From Bacteroidia bacterium (lineage in GTDB: Bacteria > Bacteroidota > Bacteroidia > Flavobacteriales > Flavobacteriaceae): a DNA stretch of 64,000 nucleotides. Positions within the stretch are counted from its first letter, which is position 1. Each line of letters begins with the position of its first letter. The position numbers were made by a program, and so were the translations under genes. The stretch spans positions 329,204-393,203 of the forward strand of contig JAUICK010000002.1 of the NCBI GenBank assembly GCA_030427865.1, written 5' to 3'. Shown piece after piece: positions 25,716 to 34,900 of this stretch. Below the pieces are notes generated by a model that was not told the DNA's origin, ran no database searches, and was given only the letters and a program-made list of their open reading frames with translations.

Positions 25716-25891
25716 CAATGCACAAGTTCATTTACAGGAACTTGTAAAAGCTCGCTTAGTTTTTCTAAATTCTTCTTACTTGGGGTTGATTTTGCTTTAA
25801 CCCAATTTGACATGGTAACTTCACTGACACCAATGCGCTTTGCGAGATAAGCCTGTTTAAGCCCTTTTGATTTAATAATATCTTTCAGCAT
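25715..25891 (-). CDS. XRE-family regulator heading the BREX operon (58 aa)
   Basis: A small frame begins with ATG at 25891 and encodes 58 residues starting MLKDIIKSKGLKQAYLAKRI. It is a complete helix-turn-helix of the XRE/Cro type: LKQAYLAKRIGVSEVTMSNW gives the two core helices, followed by PSKKNLEKLSELLQV. Its TGA overlaps the brxA ATG as TGATG. It is therefore the first gene of the BREX transcript and the most likely operon-specific repressor. A perfect 18-bp palindrome lies 31 nt upstream of its start. The 58-residue length is short for a regulator but enough for a dimeric HTH domain. Confidence 0.88.
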   Translation of the reverse strand: MLKDIIKSKGLKQAYLAKRIGVSEVTMSNWVKAKSTPSKKNLEKLSELLQVPVNELVH

Positions 25892-25969
25892 CTATTTAAA
25901 AAAAATTAAAGTTTAGCTTCGATAAATATAATTATATTTAGGGCTTATATGACGATATATTGAAATTAA
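25892..25969 (-). promoter_or_regulatory. Promoter/operator region of the BREX operon with a perfect 18-bp palindrome
   Basis: TAAATATAATTATATTTA at 25923-25940 is a perfect dyad, the form expected for a dimeric XRE repressor. Within it, on the minus strand, TATATTTA is one base from the flavobacterial -7 consensus TAnnTTTG. No clear -33 element is seen. The palindrome lies in the 78-nt gap between the DUF2130 stop and the XRE start, so it probably controls the BREX operon and makes it autoregulated. Confidence 0.65.
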
Positions 25970-27178
25970 TTATTCCCCTAATTCCAATAATTTTATATCT
26001 TGAATGGCAGTACCAGCAATGCCCTTAATTGCACCGTGCATATTAATGGTGTTATTAATGACCTTTTCAATTTGCTTTTCGCGTTTTTTCCATAGACGAC
26101 CCATGGCTTTTTTTTCTGCTTCTAAATCTGTTTGCATTTGCGTAAACCCTTCAACAATACCTTCAACTTGTAATTTGAATTCGTTACTGGTTAAGAAGTC
26201 ATAAAGCATAACCATTTTATCTCCTTTATTTTCTTGAGAAACTAAAGCCATACTTAAATCAATTATTGATGTTCGTAAGACTTCACTTAATCCTTTAAAC
26301 TCTTCATAAGTGCAAATCCAAATACCATTTTTCAACCCCATACGATCCATATCATTGGGAAGCACCTCAGTAACTAAAACACCTATAGAAGCATTTTTAT
26401 CACGTATGTCGTTTTTAAATTTCTCAATCCATGTATTACTAAAGCTTTTGGTGCGCTTGCTCTCGTAATATATTGTTCCACAGTTTTGTATTGTTCGCGT
26501 GTTCACAGTTTGAAGGCAATCTGCACCGCTAGCTCCTTTTTTAATTTCGATAATACTATCCAATGGATATTTATCTTGAAGCCATTCCTCAATTGCTAAT
26601 TCCTGCACTTCACCCTGTAATTGCATTGAGCCTTGTTCGTGTTTACGCTTCATTTCATCCATTAGCTTTTTCTGGTCTGCTAATTGCTTTTCATATTGCT
26701 TGAATTTTAACTCATTCGCATCATTTGCTTCTCTTTTAGCTTTTTCCCGTTCTGTTTTGAGTAAAGTATCTACCTCTTTTTGTGCATCTAATTTTGCTTT
26801 TGATGCGACCTCTTCAATATCTCTTTTTAATTTTAGAATTTGCCCTTCCTTTACATGAAGCTCTTTAACCTTATCCGACTTTTCTTTTAACTCTTTTTGC
26901 ATGCTAGCTATTAAGTCGCCTTGCTCTTGCGCAATTTCAGATTTTAATTTTTGCCTGAGACTTTCCTCTATGTCTTTTTTGGCAGAATTTAATTTCTTTT
27001 CAAAATCTTCTTTTTGCTTTTCAAATTCAACCTGTTCATCTTTCAGTGCTTGTTTTTGCTCAAGAAACTTGGCTTGATATTCTTTTTTAATAGCATCTTC
27101 TATTTGATGTTTTAAAATGTCATTAACATCAATATGAGTTCCACACTCAGGGCAATTAATATGTGTTTCATTTTGCAT
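25970..27178 (-). CDS. DUF2130 protein: zinc-ribbon, coiled coil, PD-(D/E)XK-like nuclease domain
   Basis: About 402 aa from the ATG at 27178. An upstream in-frame start at 27229 would lie before the likely promoter, and the 27178 start puts INCPECGTHIDV right at the N-terminus. A treble-clef-like CPxCG knuckle is followed by about 170 residues of charged coiled coil. The C-terminal DUF2130 domain has SIIEIKKGASGADCLQTV, NCGTIYYESKRTK and IGVLVTEVLP, a PD-(D/E)XK restriction-endonuclease-like layout. DUF2130 proteins occur in many bacteria; their role is not established and a nuclease or nucleic-acid-binding function is inferred. It precedes the BREX operon on the same strand but has its own promoter. 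It may be co-regulated defence cargo. Confidence 0.82.
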   Translation of the reverse strand: MQNETHINCPECGTHIDVNDILKHQIEDAIKKEYQAKFLEQKQALKDEQVEFEKQKEDFEKKLNSAKKDIEESLRQKLKSEIAQEQGDLIASMQKELKEKSDKVKELHVKEGQILKLKRDIEEVASKAKLDAQKEVDTLLKTEREKAKREANDANELKFKQYEKQLADQKKLMDEMKRKHEQGSMQLQGEVQELAIEEWLQDKYPLDSIIEIKKGASGADCLQTVNTRTIQNCGTIYYESKRTKSFSNTWIEKFKNDIRDKNASIGVLVTEVLPNDMDRMGLKNGIWICTYEEFKGLSEVLRTSIIDLSMALVSQENKGDKMVMLYDFLTSNEFKLQVEGIVEGFTQMQTDLEAEKKAMGRLWKKREKQIEKVINNTINMHGAIKGIAGTAIQDIKLLELGE

Positions 27179-27213
27179 AACTCTTATTTTTAAAGTTTGA
27201 TACAAAACTAAAC

Positions 27214-27247
27214 CAAATGTATGCAGCATAACTGCATAATTATCAAA
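27214..27247 (-). promoter_or_regulatory. Flavobacterial promoter with an overlapping inverted-repeat operator
   Basis: On the minus strand a TTTG (27247-27244) and a perfect -7 element TACATTTG (27221-27214) are separated by 22 bp, close to the Bacteroidota consensus. The inverted repeat TATGCAG-N5-CTGCATA (27220-27238) fills the spacer and shares two bases with the -7 box, so a bound dimer would block transcription. The start site would fall about 30 nt before the DUF2130 ATG at 27178. The adjacent WYL regulator is the obvious candidate to bind it. Confidence 0.7.
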
Positions 27248-28238
27248 TATAGTAGGATTTCATTTGCGCTACATGTTCTTGAAGCATTTTTTTTAAGGAT
27301 TCTGGCGCGAGTACTTCAACATCTTTACCATAAGATAAAATTTGCTGAATGAGTTCTCTGTTTACAATAGTCTCAAACCAGACTTGGTCTTTTTTATCAT
27401 CTTCAAAAAACTCATCAAAATCTGGATGAAATGGTTTGGTTTTAAAGTATTGTTCCCTGCCATTATAAAATTTGAGAACAATCTTTTGTAAACCAGCATT
27501 TTGAGGTCTTACAACACCAACCATCTCTCTAAAATGTAAGTCCCAGTTTGTTTTGTTCTCCTTAAAAGAAACATCCTCATCTACATCGAAGGCAATTAAC
27601 CTTTCATCTAAAGGAATACTCCACTTTGGGTTATTGGTATTTGCATTGTAACCAAATACAAACCAGCGTCTGTTATATTGTTTTAAAACGTATGGATGAA
27701 ATTCAAAGGTATATGAAGCTTCATCATGAAAGCCTTGATATGTAATTTTGAGAACTTGTTGCTTTTGAATAGCTAGGTATAAAGGTTTTAAGTACCTAAT
27801 GCCTTTGTATTCATCATTGTGGTCGTAAAATAGAATTTGATTGGTACTGCCTTGTTGCTCCTCATCTTGAAATTTGATTAAAGCTTCTGCGAGCTTATCG
27901 TATTTAGGATGGTTTTCAAAACGCTGTAATAATTGTTGCGCTCCCTCAATTAAATACCTTTCATAGTCTAACAAAGGACATTTAGCGATTGAGAAATTTG
28001 GGTCGTCATATTTTAAAATTCTTGCTTTCTCGGGTAGTGGTGCAGCAAAGCCATTTTCTTTATCCCTAAACACTTTTAAATCGTCACGAAGCGTCCTAAC
28101 AGAAACCGCTTCATTTTCATAATAGTAGGACAACTGTTCGTTTACATACTCATGTAATTGGCTAAAGGTAAACGATCGTTTTCTGAAGCAATAGTCTAAA
28201 ATATTATAACGCAGATGGGCATGTTTGCTGTAGGACAT
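27243..28238 (-). CDS. WYL-domain transcriptional regulator
   Basis: A 331-aa protein with an N-terminal winged helix (LRYNILDYCFRKRSFTFSQLHEYV, and SVRTLRDDLKVF as recognition helix), a central WYL domain (KQQVLKITYQGFHD, HPYVLKQYNRRWFVFGYN) and a C-terminal WCX extension. WYL proteins sense ligands such as nucleic acids or nucleotides and regulate many phage-defence loci, including BREX through BrxR. Here it lies upstream of DUF2130 and BREX on the same strand, so it is probably the local regulator. The -33 element of the next promoter overlaps its stop codon. Confidence 0.88.
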   Translation of the reverse strand: MSYSKHAHLRYNILDYCFRKRSFTFSQLHEYVNEQLSYYYENEAVSVRTLRDDLKVFRDKENGFAAPLPEKARILKYDDPNFSIAKCPLLDYERYLIEGAQQLLQRFENHPKYDKLAEALIKFQDEEQQGSTNQILFYDHNDEYKGIRYLKPLYLAIQKQQVLKITYQGFHDEASYTFEFHPYVLKQYNRRWFVFGYNANTNNPKWSIPLDERLIAFDVDEDVSFKENKTNWDLHFREMVGVVRPQNAGLQKIVLKFYNGREQYFKTKPFHPDFDEFFEDDKKDQVWFETIVNRELIQQILSYGKDVEVLAPESLKKMLQEHVAQMKSYYI

Positions 28239-28317
28239 AAATCAATGCTTAAGGTTTTATAGCCATAAAATTAGGGAATTGAATTTATTAAAATGACTGT
28301 CCCATAATTTTCAATTA

Positions 28318-28346
28318 AATAAAACCCCAACAAATGTAAGGGCTTT
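28318..28346 (-). terminator. Possible imperfect terminator after the 28345-29274 gene
   Basis: On the minus strand AAAGCCC is followed, after 11 nt, by GGGGTTTT and then ATTT. The stem has one mismatch. It begins at the stop codon of the upstream exported protein. The same stretch contains TACATTTG (plus-strand positions 28331-28338), which could instead be a promoter element for the WYL gene about 90 nt downstream. Confidence 0.35.
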
Positions 28347-29274
28347 AATATCCATATTTTTTGAGCTCAGGTAATAGCTCACCTTGACAGTTCAAATTAT
28401 CAGAGCCATTAGGTTGATAAATTAAACCTGCTGCCTCTGTAATAGATAATGAATTATCCAATTCACAAGTTATTGATTTGCCTTCCCAATCAGGGAAGAA
28501 TGAAATTTCAAAGGTGGTTTTAACCTTACATCCGTTTTGCCCCATACCAATTATCTCGTATTGGGTTTTTTGTGAGTAAGGTTTTAATATTTCGTCAATT
28601 CCAATTGTTGGGGTACAGTTTCTAAATGAAGTCTCAAAGCATCCTTTTAAGCCACAATTATAGCTTTTTTGAGCTATGGTTGCTTCAGTTTCTATGAGTT
28701 CTGTAATAAACTCTGAGTCTTTTTTTTGAGAAGCATCTTCATCTGAAGGTTGAAAAGTATAACTTGTGTTTTCAGTATTAGATTCTTGAACAGGATTTGC
28801 TATTTCATTTGCATAGGCATCACCTAATGAGGCTTTTTCGGTTTGAAGAAGGTATTTACCGTTATTTTGAGAGATGCTGGTTACTTTTCTTAAAAACCCT
28901 AGTGGTGCATTATCTAAAACTCCTGCGACAATGATATCATTTGCTTTTATATTATGCTTATTATTTGATAGCGTTACTTCTGTATCGGTAACAAATAAAA
29001 CATCATCATTTTCAAGGGTTATAGTTTTTGATTTGTATTCTGAATTATTTGTAGTTATTTCTTCTTCCTGTGGATTCTCCTCATTTTGCTCATTTTTGGT
29101 AGATACTTGCCCTTGGGGTAATTCCGATGTTTGTGGTATTACATTGATTTCTTTTTTAGAATTTGAACTGTTTAGCATATTTAGTAAAACATTATCGTTC
29201 ATTTCATTGTAAACAATAAGTCCACCAGCAATAACAACTGGAATTAAAAAAGGTAAAATAGCGTTTAGTTTCAT
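28345..29274 (-). CDS. Exported protein sharing an uncharacterised domain with the next lipoprotein
   Basis: About 309 aa from the ATG at 29274 (a GTG two codons upstream is possible). An N-terminal hydrophobic segment (ILPFLIPVVIAGGLIVY) gives a membrane anchor or signal. Residues about 90-180 contain NDIIVAGVLDNAPLGFLRKV, LLQTEKASLGDA and TSYTFQPSD. The same pattern occurs near the N-terminus of the 880-aa lipoprotein encoded just upstream. The C-terminal part has several cysteines (SYNCGLKGCFETSFRNC, later CEL and NCQG) that may form disulfides. I do not recognise the family. It is probably co-transcribed with the lipoprotein gene 41 nt upstream. Confidence 0.65.
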   Translation of the reverse strand: MKLNAILPFLIPVVIAGGLIVYNEMNDNVLLNMLNSSNSKKEINVIPQTSELPQGQVSTKNEQNEENPQEEEITTNNSEYKSKTITLENDDVLFVTDTEVTLSNNKHNIKANDIIVAGVLDNAPLGFLRKVTSISQNNGKYLLQTEKASLGDAYANEIANPVQESNTENTSYTFQPSDEDASQKKDSEFITELIETEATIAQKSYNCGLKGCFETSFRNCTPTIGIDEILKPYSQKTQYEIIGMGQNGCKVKTTFEISFFPDWEGKSITCELDNSLSITEAAGLIYQPNGSDNLNCQGELLPELKKYGY

Positions 29275-29315
29275 AAACACTATTTTACCAGATAGTTTGT
29301 TTTTATGGAAATTAT

Positions 29316-31958
29316 TTATTGGCTACAGTTGCCATCAATAATGTCTTGTTGGGTAGGGTTATATGCATTTCCTGATGTTGAGAAATTTCCATTAAGTCCA
29401 TTATTGTTAATCAAATTACTGAATCCACAAAAATTATTTAAAATTTGATTATTTGTTACTATTATTTGACTATCTACATCATTTAATCCAGAAAAACCAT
29501 CTAGATTAGTAATTAAATCGCAGTCCTTGATCCTAATACTAAAACTACTTGTATTTAAAACACCAACATTTGTCAAATTCTGAAACCCATTCAAATTCTG
29601 AATATTTTCGCTTAATTGAATGTGAAGGTATCTACCTACTGTGTTAAGGTTAATTAGCCCATCTACATTGGTTAAAGCATCGGCACTCCATATATCTAAA
29701 TCAAATTCAATATTAGTTAATGATTCTAGACCATCAAGATTGGTAATTGAATCACCTGCAATTAAAAGACCTTGTACACTTGTAATGGTATTCAAAGGTG
29801 TTAAATCAGTAACTGAATTCCCATTTGAAAAATTTAAATACCCATTAATTGATGAATAATTATTTGCTCCAAAATCATTCACCTCTTGTTGTGTCATGAG
29901 TGTAATATCTCCTTCGTAAACCCCGCCACTAGAATTATTTTCTGTGGTAAAACTCCAAGTTGTTGAAGTCGCTAAAACATCACCAGAATTACTTAAAGTT
30001 TCTACAAACCAATAATAAGTAGTATTCTCTTGCAAGCTTGAGTAATTGTAAGATGTTTGATTCCCTAAATCGTATTGTGTTGTTGGGGTTGTGTTTGTGT
30101 CAAAATATAATCTGTAGGTTGCATCTGTTGGTGTATTTACACCTTCTGTGAAGGATAAACTCCCATTAATGGATACATCAGAAACACCATCGTTTGGTGT
30201 TGGATTAAATACTGGCTCTGTATTCCCAGTGCTAGTGAGTGTCGTAAAACTCCAAATAGGTGAAGTGGCTAATACATTACCTGTATTACTAACCGTCTCA
30301 ACTTTCCAATAATATGCCGTTCCCTCTTGTAGGTTACTGTAATTTAAGGTGTTCGTATCTGCATCTAAATTAAACTCCGTAGTCGGGTCTGTATTAGAAT
30401 CAAAATACACCTTAAACGTGGCGTCTGTTGGTGTATTTGCACCCTCTGTAAAGGAAATACTGCCGTTTACTTCGATATCCGTCGCTCCATTTGTTGGGTT
30501 GGGTGTATTGACTGCATCTACGGTTGAATTTTCATTTAGTATAAAGCTGAAGATTAAACTTTCGGTAATAATATCATTATTAGTATCTCTTGCAATCACC
30601 TTCCAATAATAGGTGTCATTACTTAAGGAACTTGTATATTCAAAGCTAGTATTTGTTGTGTTTCCTATACTATTTAGAGCGTTTGAATCTGTCCCCAATA
30701 AAATTTCATAATTAGGTGTTTCAGTAAAATCATTTGGTTGCCAAGAAAATGTTATTGGCTGATTTGTAACTGTAGCATTATCCGTAGGTACAGGATTTGT
30801 AATTGTTGCAATGTCATAACCTCCAGAAGCTATTTCCCATTCTGGGATATTAATTAAGTTATTCCATTCTTCATCAACCAAGCTAAAACCAAAAGCTTGT
30901 GCATTAAAAAATGCTCCTGTATCAATACCACCATTAATTAACCAATTATATTGCGTGCTAGTAATTGAACCTTCGAACCTAGCGTAAGGCTCTACACTTA
31001 TCCCAGACGACACAAAATCATCATCATAAAGCGACAAACTAAACTCTGGTTTAATATAGGCTTTTGCATTTCCGCTTACAGAAGCAGTAGCTGTAGCATC
31101 TTGACTATTTACTGAAAAACCATTTTCTGGAAGAAATTGCCATCCATTGTCATAAGTTACACCTGAAATTGCAGTAGAATTATTTGAATAGGTATAAACA
31201 ATACTTGCATTTAAATCTCCATTAGCACCTATGTATAAAGTAAATTTTGGTATTATCACTATTGGAATTCCAACAGTTATAGTGATAGGTGCACCTGTAA
31301 AAGATCCTAATTCAATATCGCCTGTATTAAAAGACACATCAACTTGAGTTGTGATAATTACATTAAAATCATTTTCTGTACTTATAGAAAATAGAAACTC
31401 CTCAATATTAGGTGAGAGGTTATTATTGCTTATTGATATATCAAAATCTATGCTTGGTGTAATTGTTAAATCGCCAGAAAGATTGATTTCAATAGGTACT
31501 CCTCCTTGAGTTGTGGTTATAGTTTCATCAATTGGAATTGTTATTGGAACCGAACTATTTTGATTTGAATTTCTACCAGACAAATCATTTGGTTGAAAAG
31601 TGTAGCTTGTGCTTCCTTCAAATTCTTCATCTTCTTGGTAATAATGCTTAACAGCTTCACTTAAAGCGACCCTTTGTGTTTGTAAAACTGTATTACCACT
31701 TGAATTATCTATATTGGTAACTCTTCTTAAAAAACCTAAAGGCGCATTATTATTAGCTCCAGAAACAATAATATCATTTGTTTCAATATCGTTTTGATTT
31801 CCTGTAAGTGTAATTGTGTTGGTGCCTACAGAAAGAATTTCTGATTCTTGTTTAACAAAAGTTTGCGGATCATTTTGTTCCGCGGCAACCTCATCATCTT
31901 TATTACAACTTGCAATAATTAGACATATAGAAAATAAAAGTAGGACAAGTTTTTTCAT
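29316..31958 (-). CDS. Large surface lipoprotein with Fn3-like repeats and a leucine-rich-type C-terminus
   Basis: An 880-aa protein with an SPII signal (LLFSICLIIASC) predicting a lipid-anchored exported protein. After the anchor come the shared domain (NDIIVSGANNNAPLGFLRRV, LQTQRVALSEA, TSYTFQPND) and a beta-rich middle. About residues 395-650 hold three fibronectin-III-like repeats with the recurrent pattern YYWKVxxxxxxG and SFTT. The second and third are near duplicates (NGSISFTEGANTPTDATF and NGSLSFTEGVNTPTDATY). The C-terminus is a receptor-L/LRR-like solenoid (NLDGLESLTNI, NLNGFQNLTNV). These features suggest adhesion or ligand binding at the cell surface. It lies in an operon with the secreted M23 protein upstream and the shared-domain protein downstream. 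Confidence 0.75.
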   Translation of the reverse strand: MKKLVLLLFSICLIIASCNKDDEVAAEQNDPQTFVKQESEILSVGTNTITLTGNQNDIETNDIIVSGANNNAPLGFLRRVTNIDNSSGNTVLQTQRVALSEAVKHYYQEDEEFEGSTSYTFQPNDLSGRNSNQNSSVPITIPIDETITTTQGGVPIEINLSGDLTITPSIDFDISISNNNLSPNIEEFLFSISTENDFNVIITTQVDVSFNTGDIELGSFTGAPITITVGIPIVIIPKFTLYIGANGDLNASIVYTYSNNSTAISGVTYDNGWQFLPENGFSVNSQDATATASVSGNAKAYIKPEFSLSLYDDDFVSSGISVEPYARFEGSITSTQYNWLINGGIDTGAFFNAQAFGFSLVDEEWNNLINIPEWEIASGGYDIATITNPVPTDNATVTNQPITFSWQPNDFTETPNYEILLGTDSNALNSIGNTTNTSFEYTSSLSNDTYYWKVIARDTNNDIITESLIFSFILNENSTVDAVNTPNPTNGATDIEVNGSISFTEGANTPTDATFKVYFDSNTDPTTEFNLDADTNTLNYSNLQEGTAYYWKVETVSNTGNVLATSPIWSFTTLTSTGNTEPVFNPTPNDGVSDVSINGSLSFTEGVNTPTDATYRLYFDTNTTPTTQYDLGNQTSYNYSSLQENTTYYWFVETLSNSGDVLATSTTWSFTTENNSSGGVYEGDITLMTQQEVNDFGANNYSSINGYLNFSNGNSVTDLTPLNTITSVQGLLIAGDSITNLDGLESLTNIEFDLDIWSADALTNVDGLINLNTVGRYLHIQLSENIQNLNGFQNLTNVGVLNTSSFSIRIKDCDLITNLDGFSGLNDVDSQIIVTNNQILNNFCGFSNLINNNGLNGNFSTSGNAYNPTQQDIIDGNCSQ

Positions 31959-31978
31959 CGATTATATTTAATTTTTGA

Positions 31979-34900
31979 TTACTCTTTAATGATTTTAAAT
32001 TCTTTCGATTTATCATCATCGATTTTTATTTTAAAGAAATAGATACCGTTAGATAATGTATTAGTATCTATAGTTAAGATTTGCTTTTGCTTAAAGCTAA
32101 ATGTGTTAATTCTTTGTCCGATAACATTAAATATATCAACACTTATATCTGAATATGTTTCACCAAGGTTAACAGTTAATATATCTTCAACAGGATTTGG
32201 ATATACCTTAATCTTATTAGTTAACTCGTTATCATCAATTCCTAATGTTTCAGAAATGGTGATTGGAACACATGCTGTATTATTGCCCTCGTTATTTTCT
32301 GCAATTATATTCTCGGTGTCCGCCACAAATAGAACATAATAATCACCTGAACTAATGGTTGTTGGAATGGTTAATGTTGCAAATTCAAATTGAGATGGGT
32401 CATCGTAACCTAAACTTGAAACATCAGTTGTAAAGTAATAATCATCTGCACTCAACGTACAATCTGTAGAGAGGTAATACTCCATTCTAATACTAGCGAT
32501 ATCTGCATCAGCTTGATACCCTGTGTAATTTTGATGTATTGAAGCATATACTTGGTCTCCGAAAGTTGCTTCTGTTACTGCGACATAAGGACTATTAAAT
32601 GTAACATCTTGGTAATTTGAATCTGCTGGAAGCAAATTGAATTGAGCACAAGCAGTATTATTATTCTCATCGGTTTCAAAAACAACATTTTCTGCGTCAG
32701 CCTGGAATATAATATAGTATATACCTGGACTCAGATTATTCGGTAGTTCTATGGCATCACTAGCATCGTTAACTGGTAAATCTGAACCTAAAGAAATACT
32801 ATCATCACTGACTAAAATATCGTCTGTACTTAATGTGCAATCATTAGAAAGATAGTAATAAACAGCTACACTTGGTAAGTCTGCATTAGTCAAAGTTCCT
32901 GTATAGTGAACATTTATAAACGGCTCTATTTCACTACCTATAATAACATCTGTAGGATTGCATACTTCATCGGTAATATATACGTCTCCATTAGCACCAT
33001 TGGAATTGGTTACTGATATTTCAATACAAACAACATTATTATTTTCCAGTGCACCTTCATTTACTTCATTATTCATGTCAGCAACAAATAGTATGTAGTA
33101 GGTTCCAGTTGGTGTTGCTGGTGGAATAGTGAGTATTTGGTCTTCAAACTTTATAGGGTCATCATTTCCTATACCAGACGAATCATCATCTAGAAAAACA
33201 TCATCCGAACTCAGCGCACAATCGGTTGACAAATAATAACCTAAGTCTAATGTCGGAACATTAGAATCTGACTGACTCCCTAAATAGATATGATTTGATG
33301 TCACAAACACATCACTACCTGCATTAACATTTGTTATATCAATTGTTTCATTAATCACACGAACATCGTCGTTAACCCCATCATAGACATACCCTATGGT
33401 TATATTGTCATCTTTGTCGTTATTGCCTTCATCTGTTTCATTAATATCGTTGTTACTGTCTGCTACTGCAAATAACTCATAAACACCTGATGACGAAATA
33501 TTCACTGGTAAATCAAAATCTACGAACATGGTGTCGTTTTCTCCAGCATCTAATGAGTTAAAAGTAAATTCACCCATAAATTCATTACTATCATACTCAT
33601 TATCTCCATCAATATCTAGATAAACAAGAACATCAAAACTGTTAGAGTCTTCATTTCCTTCGTTTTCGATTCTGATTTCTATCTCTACTTCTTGCCCAGC
33701 TACTAAACCAGTATCTGGTACTGTTCGTACTCGTGTAACATCTAAATCAGGTCCATTTTGAACAACGTCTCCGATTTGAATAGCATAGGCATCGGTATTA
33801 TTCGTTTCATTACTCTCAGATATTAAATCTATTGAGTCTGCATACGAAATAATATAATATTGCCCATCACTTACACTTGGAATTGTAACCGTGGGCGACA
33901 AACTAATACTTTGGCTTGGTGTTAAATTTGTTGTAATTGCCTGTACACTTCCATCTATTAAAATATCAGAACTATCATAACCTTGGTTAAAGGATAGATA
34001 TAGTGCAGATGTGGTATTAGCAACCATTGTTACATCTCCATTATTAGTAACCGTATAATTGATTGTGATTTGACTGCCAGCATCTGGATTATCATTACTC
34101 ACTGATGTTATGTCACTTACTAAATCAATACCATCTGTATTATTACTTTGATGGGTTACACAAATATCAAAAGTGTCTGAATTTGGTGGTGTGCCTTGAT
34201 AATTCCACTCAAATACTCGGATGTAATAGGTTTGTCCAATAGTTAAATTATTCCATGTTTCACTTACCGATGTCGGTGCACCTGATGGATCGTAGCAACT
34301 GATATAATTACTCGAACCTGAAGAACACGCAGTACGAAGTTCTATAACTGCATCAAAATTACTGGCATAGTTGGAAACTGTAACGGTGTGACTCGTTTCT
34401 ACTGCGGTAAATTTGTAATATACATCGTAATCATCTGGTGAAGTACAACTACACCCCAAACAATTATTTGCACCAAAAGAACCTGTAGCATCTGCAACGG
34501 TTCCTGTGGTGTAATTACAACTTGTACTACTGGTTAAAGTAATGGCATCACTACAATCATCATTTGCTGGTGGATTACCTCCACTAGATCCATCAACCGT
34601 TACGGTAACCGTATCGGTATCTGTACAACCATTTTCTGTTACAGTGAGCGTATAAGTAGTGGTTTGTGTTGGTGATGCTGAGGTTGAACAACTATTAGGA
34701 TTACTTAATCCTGTTGTTGGCGACCACGAACAACTACTACCACCTGAACCTTGCAAGGTGGTTGAATCACCGTTTTGAATGGTAACGTTTGAGCCTGCGT
34801 TGGCGGTAACACTACATCCTGATGAATTGAGTTTATGAGAGCGGTCTTCCATTAACGTATTGTTAGAACTAGCTTGTCGTCCTGAACTATTTGATATAGG

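Noticed and set aside
25716..25718. TTG start for brxA
   Set aside because: The ATG one codon downstream overlaps the XRE stop as TGATG and is the natural coupled start.
27179..27229. Longer N-terminus of the DUF2130 protein
   Set aside because: This segment contains the likely -7 promoter box and operator, and the conserved zinc-knuckle start begins at the ATG at 27178.
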